Positions 33,763 to 45,831 of a DNA stretch of 64,000 nucleotides are shown one piece after another. How positions within the stretch are numbered: position 1 is the stretch's first letter; every line of letters begins with the position of its first letter. Below the pieces are notes generated by a model. The model had not been told where the DNA came from. It was given only the letters and a program-made list of their open reading frames with translations, and ran no database searches. Origin of the DNA: Nelumbo lutea. Lineage: Eukaryota; Streptophyta; Magnoliopsida; Proteales; Nelumbonaceae. The translations under genes and the position numbers were made by a program. Location of the stretch: the NCBI GenBank assembly GCA_022828595.1, contig JAKGHH010000006.1:10602633-10666632 (forward strand), given 5' to 3'.

Positions 33763-35040
33763 GAGAAAGTGAAGGAAAGAATAAATAGTAATTAGATGAG
33801 GGTATTGTTTTTGGAAATATAGCTTCTAAATACAATGCCTCTTTTATGGGAAAGTGAAGGAGAGAATATAAAGGAGTTGAAGTGGGACTCTAGTAAAAGG
33901 GGAAAGGAGAGAGAGTTACGGAGAAAATAAGAAGGGGGTTTGGAGAAAGGAGAGGCATGCAGACGTGGACTGATCTTCTATATATATATTCACTAGTTGC
34001 TAATTGGATTGGACAGTCGTCTATCTAGTGGATTACGAGAATGTCCACTTGTATATTTTCATTCGTGACCATCAAAAACCAAGCTCTAACCCTAAAGGTC
34101 AACATAATTGGAGGAATGGATGTTTTGGACAGTTTGGATATTATAAGAGCAGCTCCTTCCAATAAAACTATCCGAGTAACTTATTTCATGGAACTCTCTT
34201 TAAAAATTAAATAAAAAAGAGCTCTTCACTAACAATCTTTTTCAACCCTTTCTATAAAATTTAGATTAGAGCAATGCTTAGCATGAAGATCAAAGTAACG
34301 GTATTAGGTATTATATCAAACAATTCATATAGGAATACAGATATGAATGGAGTATGGAAATATATGGATACATATGAAAGATAATACTTGGGGGCCATTT
34401 GGCAAGTCTTTTTGTGAAGATCTTTTGGTAGCTCTGACAGTCAAAAGATGCATTGAGCTTTTGTATGAAGATTTGAGCAGCCCAAAACTAGTTTAGCTAC
34501 CATGCGTCTTTTCGTGTCTTTCCGCACAAGAATAAAGAGAGAAATACACGAAAAGCTCAATTTGGAACTTCCTGAAATCAGAACGGTTTATTACAAATGC
34601 AGACTATGTGGAAAAACACACCAAACGGAGCCTTAGAATCTCCAAAAAAAAAAAAAACACTCAAAGTAAAAGCAAAAATTCTACCAACAGCCAAAAGACA
34701 AATACAGAGTGGTAAGCATTCAAAGAGAAAACCATCACCAAGCAACTCACTAAATATTGAAGCAAATATACCAACCCTTTAGAAACGGTATAAAAACTAG
34801 AAAACACCAAATAGGAGGGATATATGCTTCCAAAAGAGATGAGTCAGAACTAAGTCTCCCTTAATAGTAAAACACATGGTTTTCACAAGTGGACCAGAAA
34901 CGAAACCGTTTTGGTCATTGGTTCCTGGTCAAACGGTTTGTCCAAACTCAAGTCAGATGGTTTTAGAGTCCTAAACTAGACCTAGACTCATGATCGGTTC
35001 TCGGGTCAACTAGTTTGACTATTTGATCCAATCTGGTTTA
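33763..35040. other. Intergenic DNA, no gene recognised
   Basis: Mixed sequence without recognisable protein motifs. The part at 34880-35040 has GGTTC- and TTTGACC-type words resembling the repeat at 58430-59130. Confidence 0.4.
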
Positions 35041-35101
35041 CATTCTACCAACAGATTTTGCTTTCACTCCTCACAGTTTCTGTGGCCATTAACTGACTCA
35101 G

Positions 35102-36743
35102 TTATATCGTATTTTGAATTCTCCTCAGTTTCTGTTCGCAGAATGAATTCCCTTTTAACTCAAAGATGCAGGCGTCACCCTCTTCAATGTTGTTTGCTTT
35201 CCAAAATTGGACCATCCCAGATGCCAGTTCAACACGGCCATCTATCCTCTTTTTGATCATCACAGGCCATGGCCTCCCCTCAGGATCCCAAAGTAGCATT
35301 GTTTTCGCCTTTCTTCCAACCACGTTCTCTTCCGCAAAAGCCTTCGGAATAGTCTGTCATCCAACATACAGAAAGAGTGAGCCGTCAGGTGAAGAAATCA
35401 AATGAACTCACCATTTGTTAATATCTCACCTTACCCAGGTATCTATCTGAAACATGAAATTTAGTACAGGACTCACCATTTGATATTTCCTAGATTCACA
35501 GCAAATAATAGTGAAATGCGGATGCTCTGTTTTATATGAACAGGCAGCTTCAAATGCTGCATTTCTTGCCTTGGTGGCAGCTTTCCTCTTTTGACCAGTA
35601 ACATATCCACCTGCATGCATATGATGTAATGACATGAGTAGAATGAAGAGAGACGGAGTATAATGTGTTCTGAAAGGGAACCGAACCAGTTGGAAGAACT
35701 CACAATTTACCACACCAGAAACAATTGTTTCCTTCTTGATGTCTTTGGCCAACGGTTTGCCTTGATTTTCTTTCTTTGGGCAAGAACCAATTATCACTTC
35801 TTTCTTGATTTTTTTGCTCAGGATCTTGCCTTGAGTTTCTTTCCTTGGGCAGGAGTCGGCAACTATCTCCTCCTTCTTAATGTGCTTGGCCATTGACGAT
35901 GACGACCTTCCCTGATTTTCTTCTGTTGTGTAGCAGTCAGCAACCGGTTATTTCTTGATATCTCTGGCTATCAATCTAATCTGGTTTTCTTGATCTTTGC
36001 AGGGATGACTCTGACCCCGAGTCCCAACCTCGAGTGAAGGTACTTCCTTTTCACAAGCACTTGTATCGTATACCTTAACACTAGATTTTGAATTACCATT
36101 ATACCTGAAAACTAGACACTCCCCCAAAGCTAAAGAGTGATGTTTCGCAAATCTCCCCCAGCCATTGCAGAAAAACAATTGCTTCTTAACCCATTTAACC
36201 TTCACATGCAATGGTTTTCCTGTTGGACCCCTAAGGATGGATGCTTTGGGCACTGAACCATTGAAATGCTTGATAAATGATGGTGGTATCCGCTACAGAA
36301 TCAAAGCAGTCCAAATTAAAAACCCATACAATATCACAAAAAAAATTGTCTAAACCAATGGTATTCATGCAGTTGAAGACGAAAAACAAAATAACAACAA
36401 CAAGAATACTGCTACAGAAAAGAAAATCGTTGTTCTTCGCCAATCAAACCCAGAAACTAATTGCAATGCTCACATGATCAGATTCCATACTTATTACATG
36501 CGGAGTGCAGAAAACATAGTCCTAGATTACTCATACAATGAAGAGACAAAACGAATAGAACTGAAGATTGTGGAAGAACACCGGAAAAACTAATATTAGC
36601 CAAAAGGATGAAAAGAAGTCGAATATGTTGTAATCAAGAGGAACTGCAAACTTTACCAGAAGCCTGAAGTCTTCCCGGCGGAGTAAGACTTTGAAGAAAG
36701 AAGGTTTGTTCCGACGGCAGGAATTAGCAACTGTACAGTCCAT
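35102..36743 (-). pseudogene. REM-B, two-B3-domain protein pseudogene
   Basis: Four exons on the minus strand: 36657-36743, 35704-36292, 35477-35610 and 35102-35353, with GT-AG boundaries matching REM-C. Exon 1 begins MDCTVANSCRRNKPSFF. The first B3 domain is complete (KHHSLALGECLVFRYNG). A TAA at 35948-35950 replaces the Glu codon of the first IKKE motif and ends the frame in the linker. Beyond it exons 2-4 stay in frame. Exon 4 lacks 60 nt (20 codons) relative to REM-C just after GNSFC, which removes the last strand of the second B3 domain. A product would be a 142-residue protein with one B3 domain. The upstream TATA-like box is also changed. Confidence 0.85.
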
Positions 36744-37642
36744 GTTTTCAGATTTGTTCCGTTGGGCAGATAGTAATTCAAACCTTTGTATTGCAATACA
36801 ACACAGAGCATGGACCGCCCCAACGGCATGTCGCAATCACATCGGCTGCCGCTACCATCCATCTCAGACAGACGGTCCAATGAAACACGCACACGATCTG
36901 TGTGTTAAACAAGAGTCCAGAGCAGATCACAATTGGTTAAACAATAGGAGACGATGCCTATTGCCTAAGTAAACACTCGGCTAACATACTACAGTCAATA
37001 TTTTATGAAGCCTAACTGGGGTTTCCCTAACTGAGACCGGATCTTCTCCCCCACACAGGGCGTCTTACACGGACATCACAGGTACATCATCGCACCGGGA
37101 ACATCTTCCGAGTAAAATATAAAAACCTTCCCTGACTTTTCTGATTTGAGAAATTTGACTAAAAAACACTCCCTTTGGTCATTTTCTTAGACGGAAAGCG
37201 TTAGACCGATACACCAATTTCTTTTAAATACCCATTCTACCATTTTATAAATTATTTTATGTTTCCTGAGAAAACGGTGCTGTTGATGTGTGGTTGGAAA
37301 ACGGTGTCTTTGTTTTTGTTTGGACTCATTGCTGCATGTAGGACGTTTCATGGAACAACTTTTTCTGTTTGGTACCGATGCTCCAAGAAATGTTTTCAGC
37401 ACTGGTACCCATTATCCAGTGCCACATCACTGCCCTATTGGCAGCAACAAGCTACAACTCCAGGAAACGCCAAATTTGGCGTTTCTCTAAGCCATGGCTT
37501 CTCGATTTCCAAGGTATGGCTTGGAGCACTGTTTTTTTCTAAACAAATGCCCGTTTCCTTGTGCATCGTTTTTTCTGATGTGGCATTGATGTGGCGCCGT
37601 TGCTCCAGGAAACGACAACGATGCCAAACAGCCACATACAAA
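36744..37642. other. REM-B upstream region, with a partial foldback element
   Basis: To about 36970 this matches the REM-C upstream region closely. The stretch 37115-37258 matches the left part of the foldback element at 50412-50873. From 37259 to 37640 the copies differ: REM-B has a sequence beginning TTTCCTGAGAAAACGGTGC, with AACGCCAAATTTGGCGTTTC at 37464-37483 and ending CAGGAAACGACAACG. It could be another MITE, but I could not define its ends. Confidence 0.5.
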
Positions 37643-38085
37643 TGAAGAACAAGCATAGATGCTCATAGTCTAATGAGTTATGGGAAATTGGCTTTTATCA
37701 GTTTTCATCAACACCTTTTCAAACTTGATGGAAGCTTATTTTACATTTCACTAAGAAATTAACAAATATTTAGAATAAATTAACTTCATTATTGTCCTTA
37801 TTCGTTCATAGATCATTAACAAGGATTGAGAAGCAAACATAACTGGCTACAAACAAGAAATCATCTACTTATAGAGATAGTGAGAAATATAGCCATAGGG
37901 CTATTTTTGTACTTTTACTCTCTTTTATTGTACATATATTTTATGTACTCTTTATTTTGTACACTAAGGGCAGATTTTTCCTATTATCTTCTTTAATATA
38001 AATATTCCTTTTAGGGTGTTGATAGTCACTAGGTGACACACCCACCAGTCTTCTATGTTCTTTGTGTGTGTGTGTGTGTGTGTGT
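37643..38085 (+). repeat. 5' LTR of copia element 1 (3' end lost)
   Basis: Begins TGAAGAACAAGCATAGATGC, as in element 2, and runs to a (TG)n microsatellite at about 38066-38085. In element 2 the corresponding place has (CT)n followed by the LTR end and primer site. Confidence 0.7.
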
Positions 38086-38169
38086 TTTGTTGGATCTCCT
38101 TCTAGAGGCATCAGATCAGGCTAAAACTTTGGATCTAGTGTCACCTAGAGCAGGTTCTCCTTATTAAGT

Positions 38170-39480
38170 TTAATGGTACGAACTGTGCATTTTGGAAATT
38201 TAATTTTCAATTTCATGTGGAGGCAAAAAGGTCTCTAGGGATATTTGGATGGATATGTAGTTAAACTTGATGATTTAGACATTAAGGGTCTTTAATCAGT
38301 GAAGAATTTATAATGTGAAAATCGCATCATGAATCCTAGGATCGGTTGAAACTAACATTGCAATTCCTATGAGAGGATACGGGACTACCTATGAGATGTT
38401 TGAGTATCTTGAGAAAGTATATCAGCAATCAAACACCTTGAGACACAATACCAGATAGAAGTTGACATCTTCTCATATTATCAAGGAGAAAGGAAGGTCC
38501 AAGAATATTATGCTGGTTTTATTAACATTTGGATAGAATATGAGCTTGTACACATGGGAAATGATCCGTCAGAATGTTGCGTGAAGTATATGAAGGAACA
38601 CTTGATAAAAGGAAGATTATGCACTTCCTAATGCATCTCAAGCCTGAATTCGAAATTGTCAAATCTAATATCCTAAGCTGATGAACACTTCCTAACTTGG
38701 ATACTATTCTTGGTGAAATTATAAGAGTTGAAACTAGATTTTCTACACAAACTATTTTGGATGGGAGAAAAGAGTCCAACATTGATATAGTTTTCCTAGT
38801 AGCAAAACCAAAGGGGAAGAAGGACTTCTCTAGAATACAGTTCTATGAGTGTAAAGAGTTTGGGCATGTTGTCTATCAATGCAAGAAAAGGAATACATGC
38901 ACTTACTATAAGCAATTCGGCCATATTATTATTGAATGCTTTACTTGGCCTCAGAAAAGTAGTGGATCAAATTAAAAGAAAGGAAGCTACAAGGCTTATC
39001 AGACCGCTGTAGATGGATTAAATGTAGCTTCCTCCATTACTCCTGTGGTTGGCCAAAATGACACTTCAAGTGGCATGTCTGAAGAATGGATTAGACAATT
39101 CATGTCCTCGGTTATCTCTTCAGCCTTCTCTGCTATTGGTATGTCTGATAAGTGACCGACCTATTGTCCCTCACTGAATCATCTCTAGTATATTGACTCA
39201 GGAGCCTCTAACCATATGACTGGGACCACACTTGGTTAGCGTCCCAAACCTCATCTTCCCAATAAACACATTGTCAATGCTAATGATGATAAATTAGATA
39301 TATTTGGATGTGATGATTTGTATTTATATATACTTCTAAGTCATCTCCATTTCATTTATACAAAACTTTATTTGTACTCAAGCTCACCACCAATTTGATT
39401 TCAGTTGGTTAACTTGTAGAAGAAGGTAATAGTGTCTCATTCTCTTCTGATGATTGTTTGATACAGGACTAGCAAACTGG
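38170..39480 (+). pseudogene. Gag and protease of copia element 1
   Basis: Gag includes FSYYQGERKVQEYYAGFI (about 38473-38525) and a CCHC knuckle with YECKEFGHVVYQC plus a second Cys/His group TCTYYKQFGHIIIEC (38840-38945). The protease motif reads YIDSGASNHMTG at about 39190-39225 with the catalytic Asp present. Frames are broken in several places. Confidence 0.8.
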
Positions 39481-40169
39481 GGAGATGAAGGGGAAGGGGC
39501 GTAGAATGGAACGACTATTTGCTTTGGAGTTTGAGAAGAATAAGGCCACACTAATTTCTACTTCATGTAAAGGTGTAAAGTGGGCCGTGTCGGAATCGGG
39601 CCTGGGTCGGACTGAGCTGTAGGCCGTGCCGTGGGCTTGGGCCATGTCGGGTTGGGCCACAGGGCAGGCCTTGGGCCTAGGCCGAACCAAGCTGCACTAT
39701 ATTTTTTCATTTTTTTTTGTAAATTTTGATTTCTTTTCTAAGTAAAAATGTAAAACTAAAATATTTAACTTTCCTATGAACTTTGGGAATTGGAAACTAT
39801 TTAAAAAATTAGGAAATAAGAAATCTAAGTTATTTAACACATAAATGAAAAAAAAATACTTAACCAAATTGAAATAAGAATGACGGAATAACAAATTGGA
39901 AGAAAAATAGGAATTTTATTTCATTTAAATTTGAATAGTACAAATTAATGAATTACAAATACAATGATTGGATCATTGCATACTTGGATGAATAAAATAT
40001 AAAAATGGAATGAATTAATAAAATATAAAAAATACAACGTGGTTACAAATTGAAAATACAAAATTACATGGTTAAAAAATTAAAAAATATATATCAAATA
40101 AATTAAATAAAATTAAAAAAAATTACAATAATTTGAAAAAATGAATAATTCTATACAAGTAGTCAAAAT

Positions 40170-41944
40170 TCATGAGTCATCATTCATGACTTTCATCATC
40201 TACTTTGAGTGAAATGTCTTGTGTTGTATCATGCCCTCCCTTGTCTTGTAATCTATGTTCTGCATCTAGCCAATCCTTGAAGCATATGCACATTTCTATG
40301 CTCTCATCGTTCATGCAGCTTCTTTTGTTATCTGACACCCTGGTACTTGCACTAAAACAAGACTTCGATGGAACTATAGACACCGGAGGGGTTAGTATAT
40401 CACATGCCATGGCGGCGAGAATAGATAATTTTTCGAGTGTTCACTTCACCAAGCTAAAATATCAAAATTATTTCATACTTCACATAAATTAGAAAAATTT
40501 GCTTGTAAATAAAATTTAATTCAATAAATGAACTTGTAGAACTAACATATTTCTATCTTCTACTTATTAAATAAAAAAATTTTTCTCTTCTACTCCTGGG
40601 CTCAAGGTTAGAAGTAGAAGAAGAAGATGATGAATAACTTTAGATTGATACAAACTGTACATTTTAAATAATAAATTATTAATTTCTTCTTTCCTATATC
40701 AATATTAATATTTTCACAATATGTTTCAAGTAAAATATCTAAACCATCTTTCCTAATCCTAGGGTCTTATATTGTAGCTAAACAATAAAGGGGAGAAATA
40801 TTCTCCCAATATTTTTTAAATTTATTTTCCATAATTTCAACAATACATTGAAATTATGGATTATTTCCATATTTAGCAAAACAATCACTAACTACCATTA
40901 ATTGGTATGGTAAATTACAACTAGTTGGATAATAAATTCCAGATAATTCATTTATTGCATCATAAAAATGTTTTAAAAAATCTCTTATACAGACTGTCAT
41001 TTCCCAATCTTCCTCAAATACCATATCATTAGGCATTTTTAAATTATAAAAATTAGAAAGAATTTGTTTATGAGATATACAACTTTCTAACATAGAATAG
41101 GTAGAATTCCACCTATGCTTTACATAATTTTGGCATAAATATTTAAATTCTTGTTTTCTTGCCCTTGAACTTTTTATATATATATATATATATAATACTA
41201 TTTCTAATTTTTGAAATATGATTTGAAATAATATTCAAGGCATCTTGAATACATAAATTTAAGATGTGACATGCACATCTAATATGAAATGATTTACCAT
41301 TTAAGCATGGTTTTAATTGAGATGACCGATAACACAAATATAACTAATATTAAATTTGGATGTCCAAACATCCAAAGTAATTGCAACTTTAGAATAAATA
41401 TTTGCTAACAAAGAAATTAAAATTTGTTTATATGAATAAAAAAATTTTAAAGCATCGGTTTTTATAGTATTCCTAGAAACTTTTTTATATTGTGGGTTTA
41501 CAGAACTACACAACCATTTTTCTAGCTTTGGATCTTCAGCCAATATAAATGGTTGTTCTGCATGTACAATATACTTAGCAAGTTCTTGTCTCATTTTTTT
41601 TGTGAATATCTAAAAGTACCAAAACTAGTCCCCCTCCCAATATATGTTTGGGTTGTTTCTCTCCCTTCATCTTCCTCTCGCTCATGTGTGAACTGATGTC
41701 TGCTCAAATAACCCGTACCACCCTTGCTACAATAACTAAAGTCTTTCCTACAGTTTTGGCAAACGAACATTTTTCCCTTCCCATCTATATCCTCCACTTT
41801 GAAAACTTTTCAAATTGGGCTACTCAGCTTAGATGCCCTCTTTTTTCCCCTAGTGTCACTACTACTGGGGGTGAAAGTTCCACTTCCATCAACATCAATC
41901 GCATTAGTGCTAACACTATCATGATGCAATTGAATGTCATCCAT
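40170..41944 (-). pseudogene. hAT transposase relic
   Basis: Reading leftwards: an N-terminus starting MDDIQLHHDSVSTN at 41944, a BED-type zinc finger (KMFVCQNCRKDFSYCSKGG, then HQFTHE) at 41591-41797, the RNase H-like core with ITLDVWTSKF (41313-41594), FHIRCACHILNLCIQDAL (41143-41337), a middle region (40854-41093), and the C-terminal hAT dimerisation domain with FSASTRVSDNKRSCMNDES at 40180-40410. Stops and frame changes, such as a TGA after SSPI, show it is inactive. Confidence 0.88.
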
Positions 41945-42246
41945 GGTGAACATGTTGGGGAATCAGTTTTCAGAAGAGCTAGCATTTTTTTAATTCTAAA
42001 ATGATAAAAATTAATCTAATTCGACTTACCCGGATTGTTGGTTCAAAATCTCAACTTAGTTTCAACGGTTGAAGCCTTTCAACGTCCAAGCCTCCCGAAT
42101 TGAGAAACTTGAGCTGGTTGAGCAAGCCTTCTTCTTGTTGAAAGTCGAAACTTCGATAAAGTTGAGACTTGAGAATTGGAGAATGTAGAATCAGACAGTT
42201 AGCTAATCAGAATTTCTCAGATTGTAGATAATTGAGAATTTATGAG

Positions 42247-42294
<48 letters not shown>
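42247..42294. repeat. GA microsatellite
   Basis: About 22 GA units in the 5' untranslated part (in transposase orientation) of the hAT element. Confidence 0.9.
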
Positions 42295-42299
<5 letters not shown>

Positions 42300-42384
42300 A
42301 TTAAGAGAATTGTTGAATTGGTGTGATGAGAATGGTGGAGGATAGAGCTATTTATAGGAATTGAACATAATCCAATTGCCCAAA

Positions 42385-42625
42385 ATACCCAAAAACTATT
42401 CGTTATTTAGTTGTTGGGAGGGGTATTTTGGTCATTGTAAAGTTATTTACAACTTTACCCAAAATGCCCCCTAAACTAGTTGTTATATAGATGTTGGGGG
42501 GAATTTATGCCATTTTCTCAACCCCCATAAGCAAAGTACACAAATACCCCCCTAATATGGTTGTTTATAGCTGTTGGGGGGTATTTCTATACCCCCCCCA
42601 AAAAAAAGCAGAAACTAGTCGTTGG
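42385..42625. repeat. About 80-bp tandem repeats near one end of the hAT element
   Basis: The word TTGTTGGGAGGGGTATTTT at about 42412 recurs as GATGTTGGGGGGAATTTA at 42491 and GCTGTTGGGGGGTATTTC at 42571, a spacing of about 80 bp. The three units share an A-rich first half (AAACTAKTTGTTATWTAG). A partial fourth has CGTTGGGTCCC. Confidence 0.7.
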
Positions 42626-42841
42626 GTCCCTTTGGGGGGCCCAACGGCTATATTCCTAAGCGGGCCGTGCTTCGTGCCGTGCCGACATGTGGACCACGGG
42701 CCTTGAACCCTACGGGCCGACACGTAGCCATAGGCCTCGAACCCTCGGGGAGGTGCCGAGCCGTGTTAGGCCAATCCAAAATCTTGCTTGACCATGTTGG
42801 GCTATGAGCGGCCCGACCCGGTTTACACATTTAACTTCATG

Positions 42842-44100
42842 TTTAATTTCTACTACCTCTAGTTTTGAGTCCTTTAATAGTATTGATGATTGGCATTTGT
42901 GGTATAAATGCCTTGGCCATCCGTTTTCTAAGAAACTCGATCAATTATTTGTTTTTGGAAGTTTACATATTTTCGCTACTTACTTTAAGAATGCTAATAA
43001 AAGATTGCATTACTAGTGGTATATTTAAGAGCCATATTTTACCTTTTCCTTCTCACTCCAAACATGCTACACTCCCTTTTACTTAATTTACTTAATACAT
43101 AGTCATGTTTGGTCACCTCCTATTGTTTCACAGGTGGGTCATAAGACTTTGTAACCTTTATTGATGACTATACTCATTTCACTTGGCTTTATTTTCTTCG
43201 AAAGAAATCTAAAGTTTACTTTGTATTTAAACACTTTCATATTTATGTTACTACCCAATTTGATGCTCGGATATGTATGCTACGATCAAATTCAGGGGGA
43301 GAGTATTTTGATAGGGATTTCCAAACTTATTTAAAACAACATTGAATTCAATCACAAAAATCATGTCTAAGAACCCCACAATAAAATGGGGTAGCATAAA
43401 TAAAGAATGGACATATTTTGAGTGTAGTTAGAACAATTTTATAAGATTCCCATATACCCTCTTAGTTTTGGGTGGAGGCGGCCAACACTACTGTGTATCT
43501 CATAAATCGTCTTCCATTGTCTGTCTTAAATAATCCTCTTTTCCAATCTCTCTTTCACAAACCTCTAGATCTACTCAGGGTTTTTTGTTGTGCTTATTTA
43601 TGTTTACCTTCTACCTCATGAATACACAAAGCTAACTACACAAGTGGCTGCCTTTAAAGGGGTACAGTTCTATACATAAAGGGTTCCTTTGTTATGATCC
43701 TTTGGCTTGACGCATTCGGATCTCTCGTAAGGTATCTTTCCTTGAAAGTGTATCATTTTTTGAACATATTGTGAAATTCCTAGCTCCTTCAATTTCTTTG
43801 TTGCATAGTTTTGACTCTACAAGTACCTCAAGCATACCAATACCTCCTCCATAGCAACTTCATACCTACTTCAGGAAGGTATGATCTTCTTCAGTCTCAA
43901 TTCCCCCTCCACTCCACCACCAGCTACTGATCCGGACTTCAACTGCCCTAGTAAGTATACCCGATCCTCCCCTTGAACCCACTATACCCATTTTACGTTG
44001 TTCTTCTTGAATTCTCGCCCACCTGACAATTATGGTCTTTTACTGGACCATAGCTTCTTCTTTGTTGTTTTATCTACCATAGACACTCCCATATCTTACT
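42842..44100 (+). pseudogene. Integrase region of copia element 1
   Basis: Pre-integrase part SSFESFNSIDDWHLWYKCLG with the HPFSKKLDQL zinc segment at 42850-42955. The core follows with FIDDYTHFTWLYFLRKKSK-type sequence (about 43155-43215) and a damaged GSRE/YFD segment. Further on are PPSVLNN-like and RSSRI-type blocks. Multiple stops. Confidence 0.75.
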
Positions 44101-44540
44101 AGTAAGCTGTAGCAGAACCACACTGGAAAGATGCCATGGATTCTGAGATCCGAGCCCTTCTTGAGAATGACACCTGGGACTTGGTCAAACCTCCACCTGA
44201 GACATCTCTCATAGGAAGCCGATGGGACTACTCTGTGAAACTGAAATATGATAGGAGCCTAGACAAATACAAAGGCTAGGTTGGTTGCACAAGGTTATAA
44301 AGAGGAATATGGGATAGACTATGAGAAGACTTTTGCTCCTATAGCAAAAATGACCACTGCATGACTTCTGATGGCTATATCTGCATTCAAATAGTGGACA
44401 ATCCATCAGATGGACGTAAAGAATCATTTTCTCCATGGGGAGTTCAATGAGACAATGTATATGAAGCCCCCTCGTAGATATTGTACAGACCCGTAGTTTG
44501 TTTGTCATCTGAAGAACTCACTCTTTGATTTAAAGCAAGC
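44101..44540 (+). pseudogene. RT fragment of copia element 1
   Basis: The frame reads HWKDAMDSEIRALLENDTWDL, SLIGSRWDYSVKLKYD and [20 protein letters not shown], then DVKNHFLHGEFNETMYMKPP and SLFDLKQAP. The typical copia RT stops there, before the YVDD motif. The part from 44243 onward is also the end of the right inverted-repeat arm. Confidence 0.8.
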
Positions 44541-44544
44541 TCCT

Positions 44545-45330
44545 GAGCCCATTTTGGCTTCCCATGAAGATCCCAGCATGGATCACAGGTGTGTCAGGGC
44601 TTCTGGAAATGGGTGCACCATAGTTCGTCTTTGTCATCCACCCTGTTTTGAAAGTCACCCTTCTTAAAGACATTTCCCCCACCTGTAGTAACATTCCCTT
44701 TTGCTGCCAACATAACTGCATTCCCTCAAGAATTATTCATCAAATTCCTTCTACTTTCCTCTTACTGTACTAATGCATAAACCTCCTGGACAGATGGAAG
44801 ATCCTTGTTGCCTAGGATCTGGACTCTGATAGATTCGTATACAGGATTCAAGCCATGGAGAAAAACAAATACTCTTTGTTGGCAAACAAATTTCATGTAT
44901 GCTTTTGCATCTTCATCACACTTTTAGTCCATACTCTGATAATAATCTAACTCCTTCCACACAAAGGTCAAGTCTGAATAGTACACAAAAAGACTCCTCT
45001 CCCCCTGTTTACAAGTGGATGATTCTCTATAACTGATAGATTTTTGCATAATGATGTAGCTCAGAATAAGTCGATTTTGCCTGTTCTCAAATCTAATAAC
45101 TCATTTCAGCCCACATAAAGTTCATTTTCACTTGAAGTTGCATAGACACTAAAAGCCAGGACATGACCATGTTATTTACTTAGTTCCTTCTGTCATACTC
45201 AACACTTCTAGAATTTGGTTTTTTAATTCTCCCATTTATATATCTTATCTTTCCCCTTGCAGCAATGTATAACTTGATTCCTATTGACCATTCCATTCCA
45301 TTTGTCATCTAGAGAATATGTTTATACCCT
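44545..45330 (-). pseudogene. Copia-type gag fragment (right arm)
   Basis: Minus-strand counterpart of 31150-32400. Frames include CWQQKGMLLQVGEMSLRRVTF and the region coding for KTANEI-like and CKQGE-like sequence near 45000-45120. Stops interrupt it. Confidence 0.65.
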
Positions 45331-45479
45331 ACCATATCCACTAAACAAAACTTGTATTGTCTGGAATGAAATAGTATTAGTTCATACACATTCAATCTCA
45401 ATCACCATGTTCATCAAGTCTAGAGCACAACCGACACTATGAAACTCAAGATGTGAATAATCTCCTGCAAGAAATACAT

Positions 45480-45831
45480 GGCATAGTGTTGCTCACTTAA
45501 ATCCAACTACACCCAAGCTTATTCTTCAAGCCCCTTTCCTTCATCCTAACCCACATCCTCTCTACATCTTCTTTCCTTCAATTATTTAAATATATTTCCG
45601 CTATAATCATATATACAACAGAATTATAAGGCTCTATTTCAAAAATTTTCTCTCTAACCATCACTCCTTCTTCAATATTCCCATGGATTCTACAGGTTCC
45701 AAGTAGAGCTCCCCAAATGCTTGCACTAACTTCAACTCCTGCTGCTTTCATTTGACCAACAAAACTCATGGCCTTGTCTATGACTCCAGATTTCCCCAAC
45801 AAATCAACCATACAAGTATAATGCTCACATG
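45480..45831 (-). pseudogene. PPR protein C-terminal fragment (right arm)
   Basis: Open for 77 codons at 45578-45811: MVDLLGKSGVIDKAMSF, SIWGALLGTCRIHGNIEEG and FEIEPYNSVVYMIIAEIYL. After a stop it continues with EDVERMWVRMKERGLK. It is somewhat better preserved than the left copy but still lacks the PPR array. Confidence 0.8.

Larger units (their letters stand above)
39568..42833 (-). mobile_element. hAT transposon with transposase relic, 3266 bp
   Basis: Perfect 8-bp target duplication ACTTCATG at 39560-39567 and 42834-42841. Ends are TAAAGGTGTAAAGTGGG and, on the other strand, TAAATGTGTAAACCGGG. The uninterrupted copia element 2 reads CTACTTCATGTTTGAC at this position, confirming the insertion site. 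The minus strand carries a broken hAT transposase. Subterminal regions have GGGCC and GGCCGTG words like the short hAT-like elements elsewhere in the window, so it may belong to the family that mobilised them. Confidence 0.92.
37643..44540 (+). mobile_element. Copia element 1, truncated and carrying a hAT element
   Basis: Plus-strand copia retrotransposon closely related to 53981-57480. It has a 5' LTR (37643 to about 38085), gag, protease, integrase and part of RT. The primer site and part of the leader present in element 2 are deleted here. A 3266-bp hAT element splits it at 39568. At about 44540 the RT frame ends abruptly where an inverted gag fragment of another copia family begins. No 3' LTR is seen. 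The coding parts contain many stops. Confidence 0.85.

Noticed and set aside
45578..45811. Functional small PPR gene
   Set aside because: Only the C-terminal part is present, there is no PPR array or organelle targeting sequence, and the same fragment occurs as part of a repeat arm.
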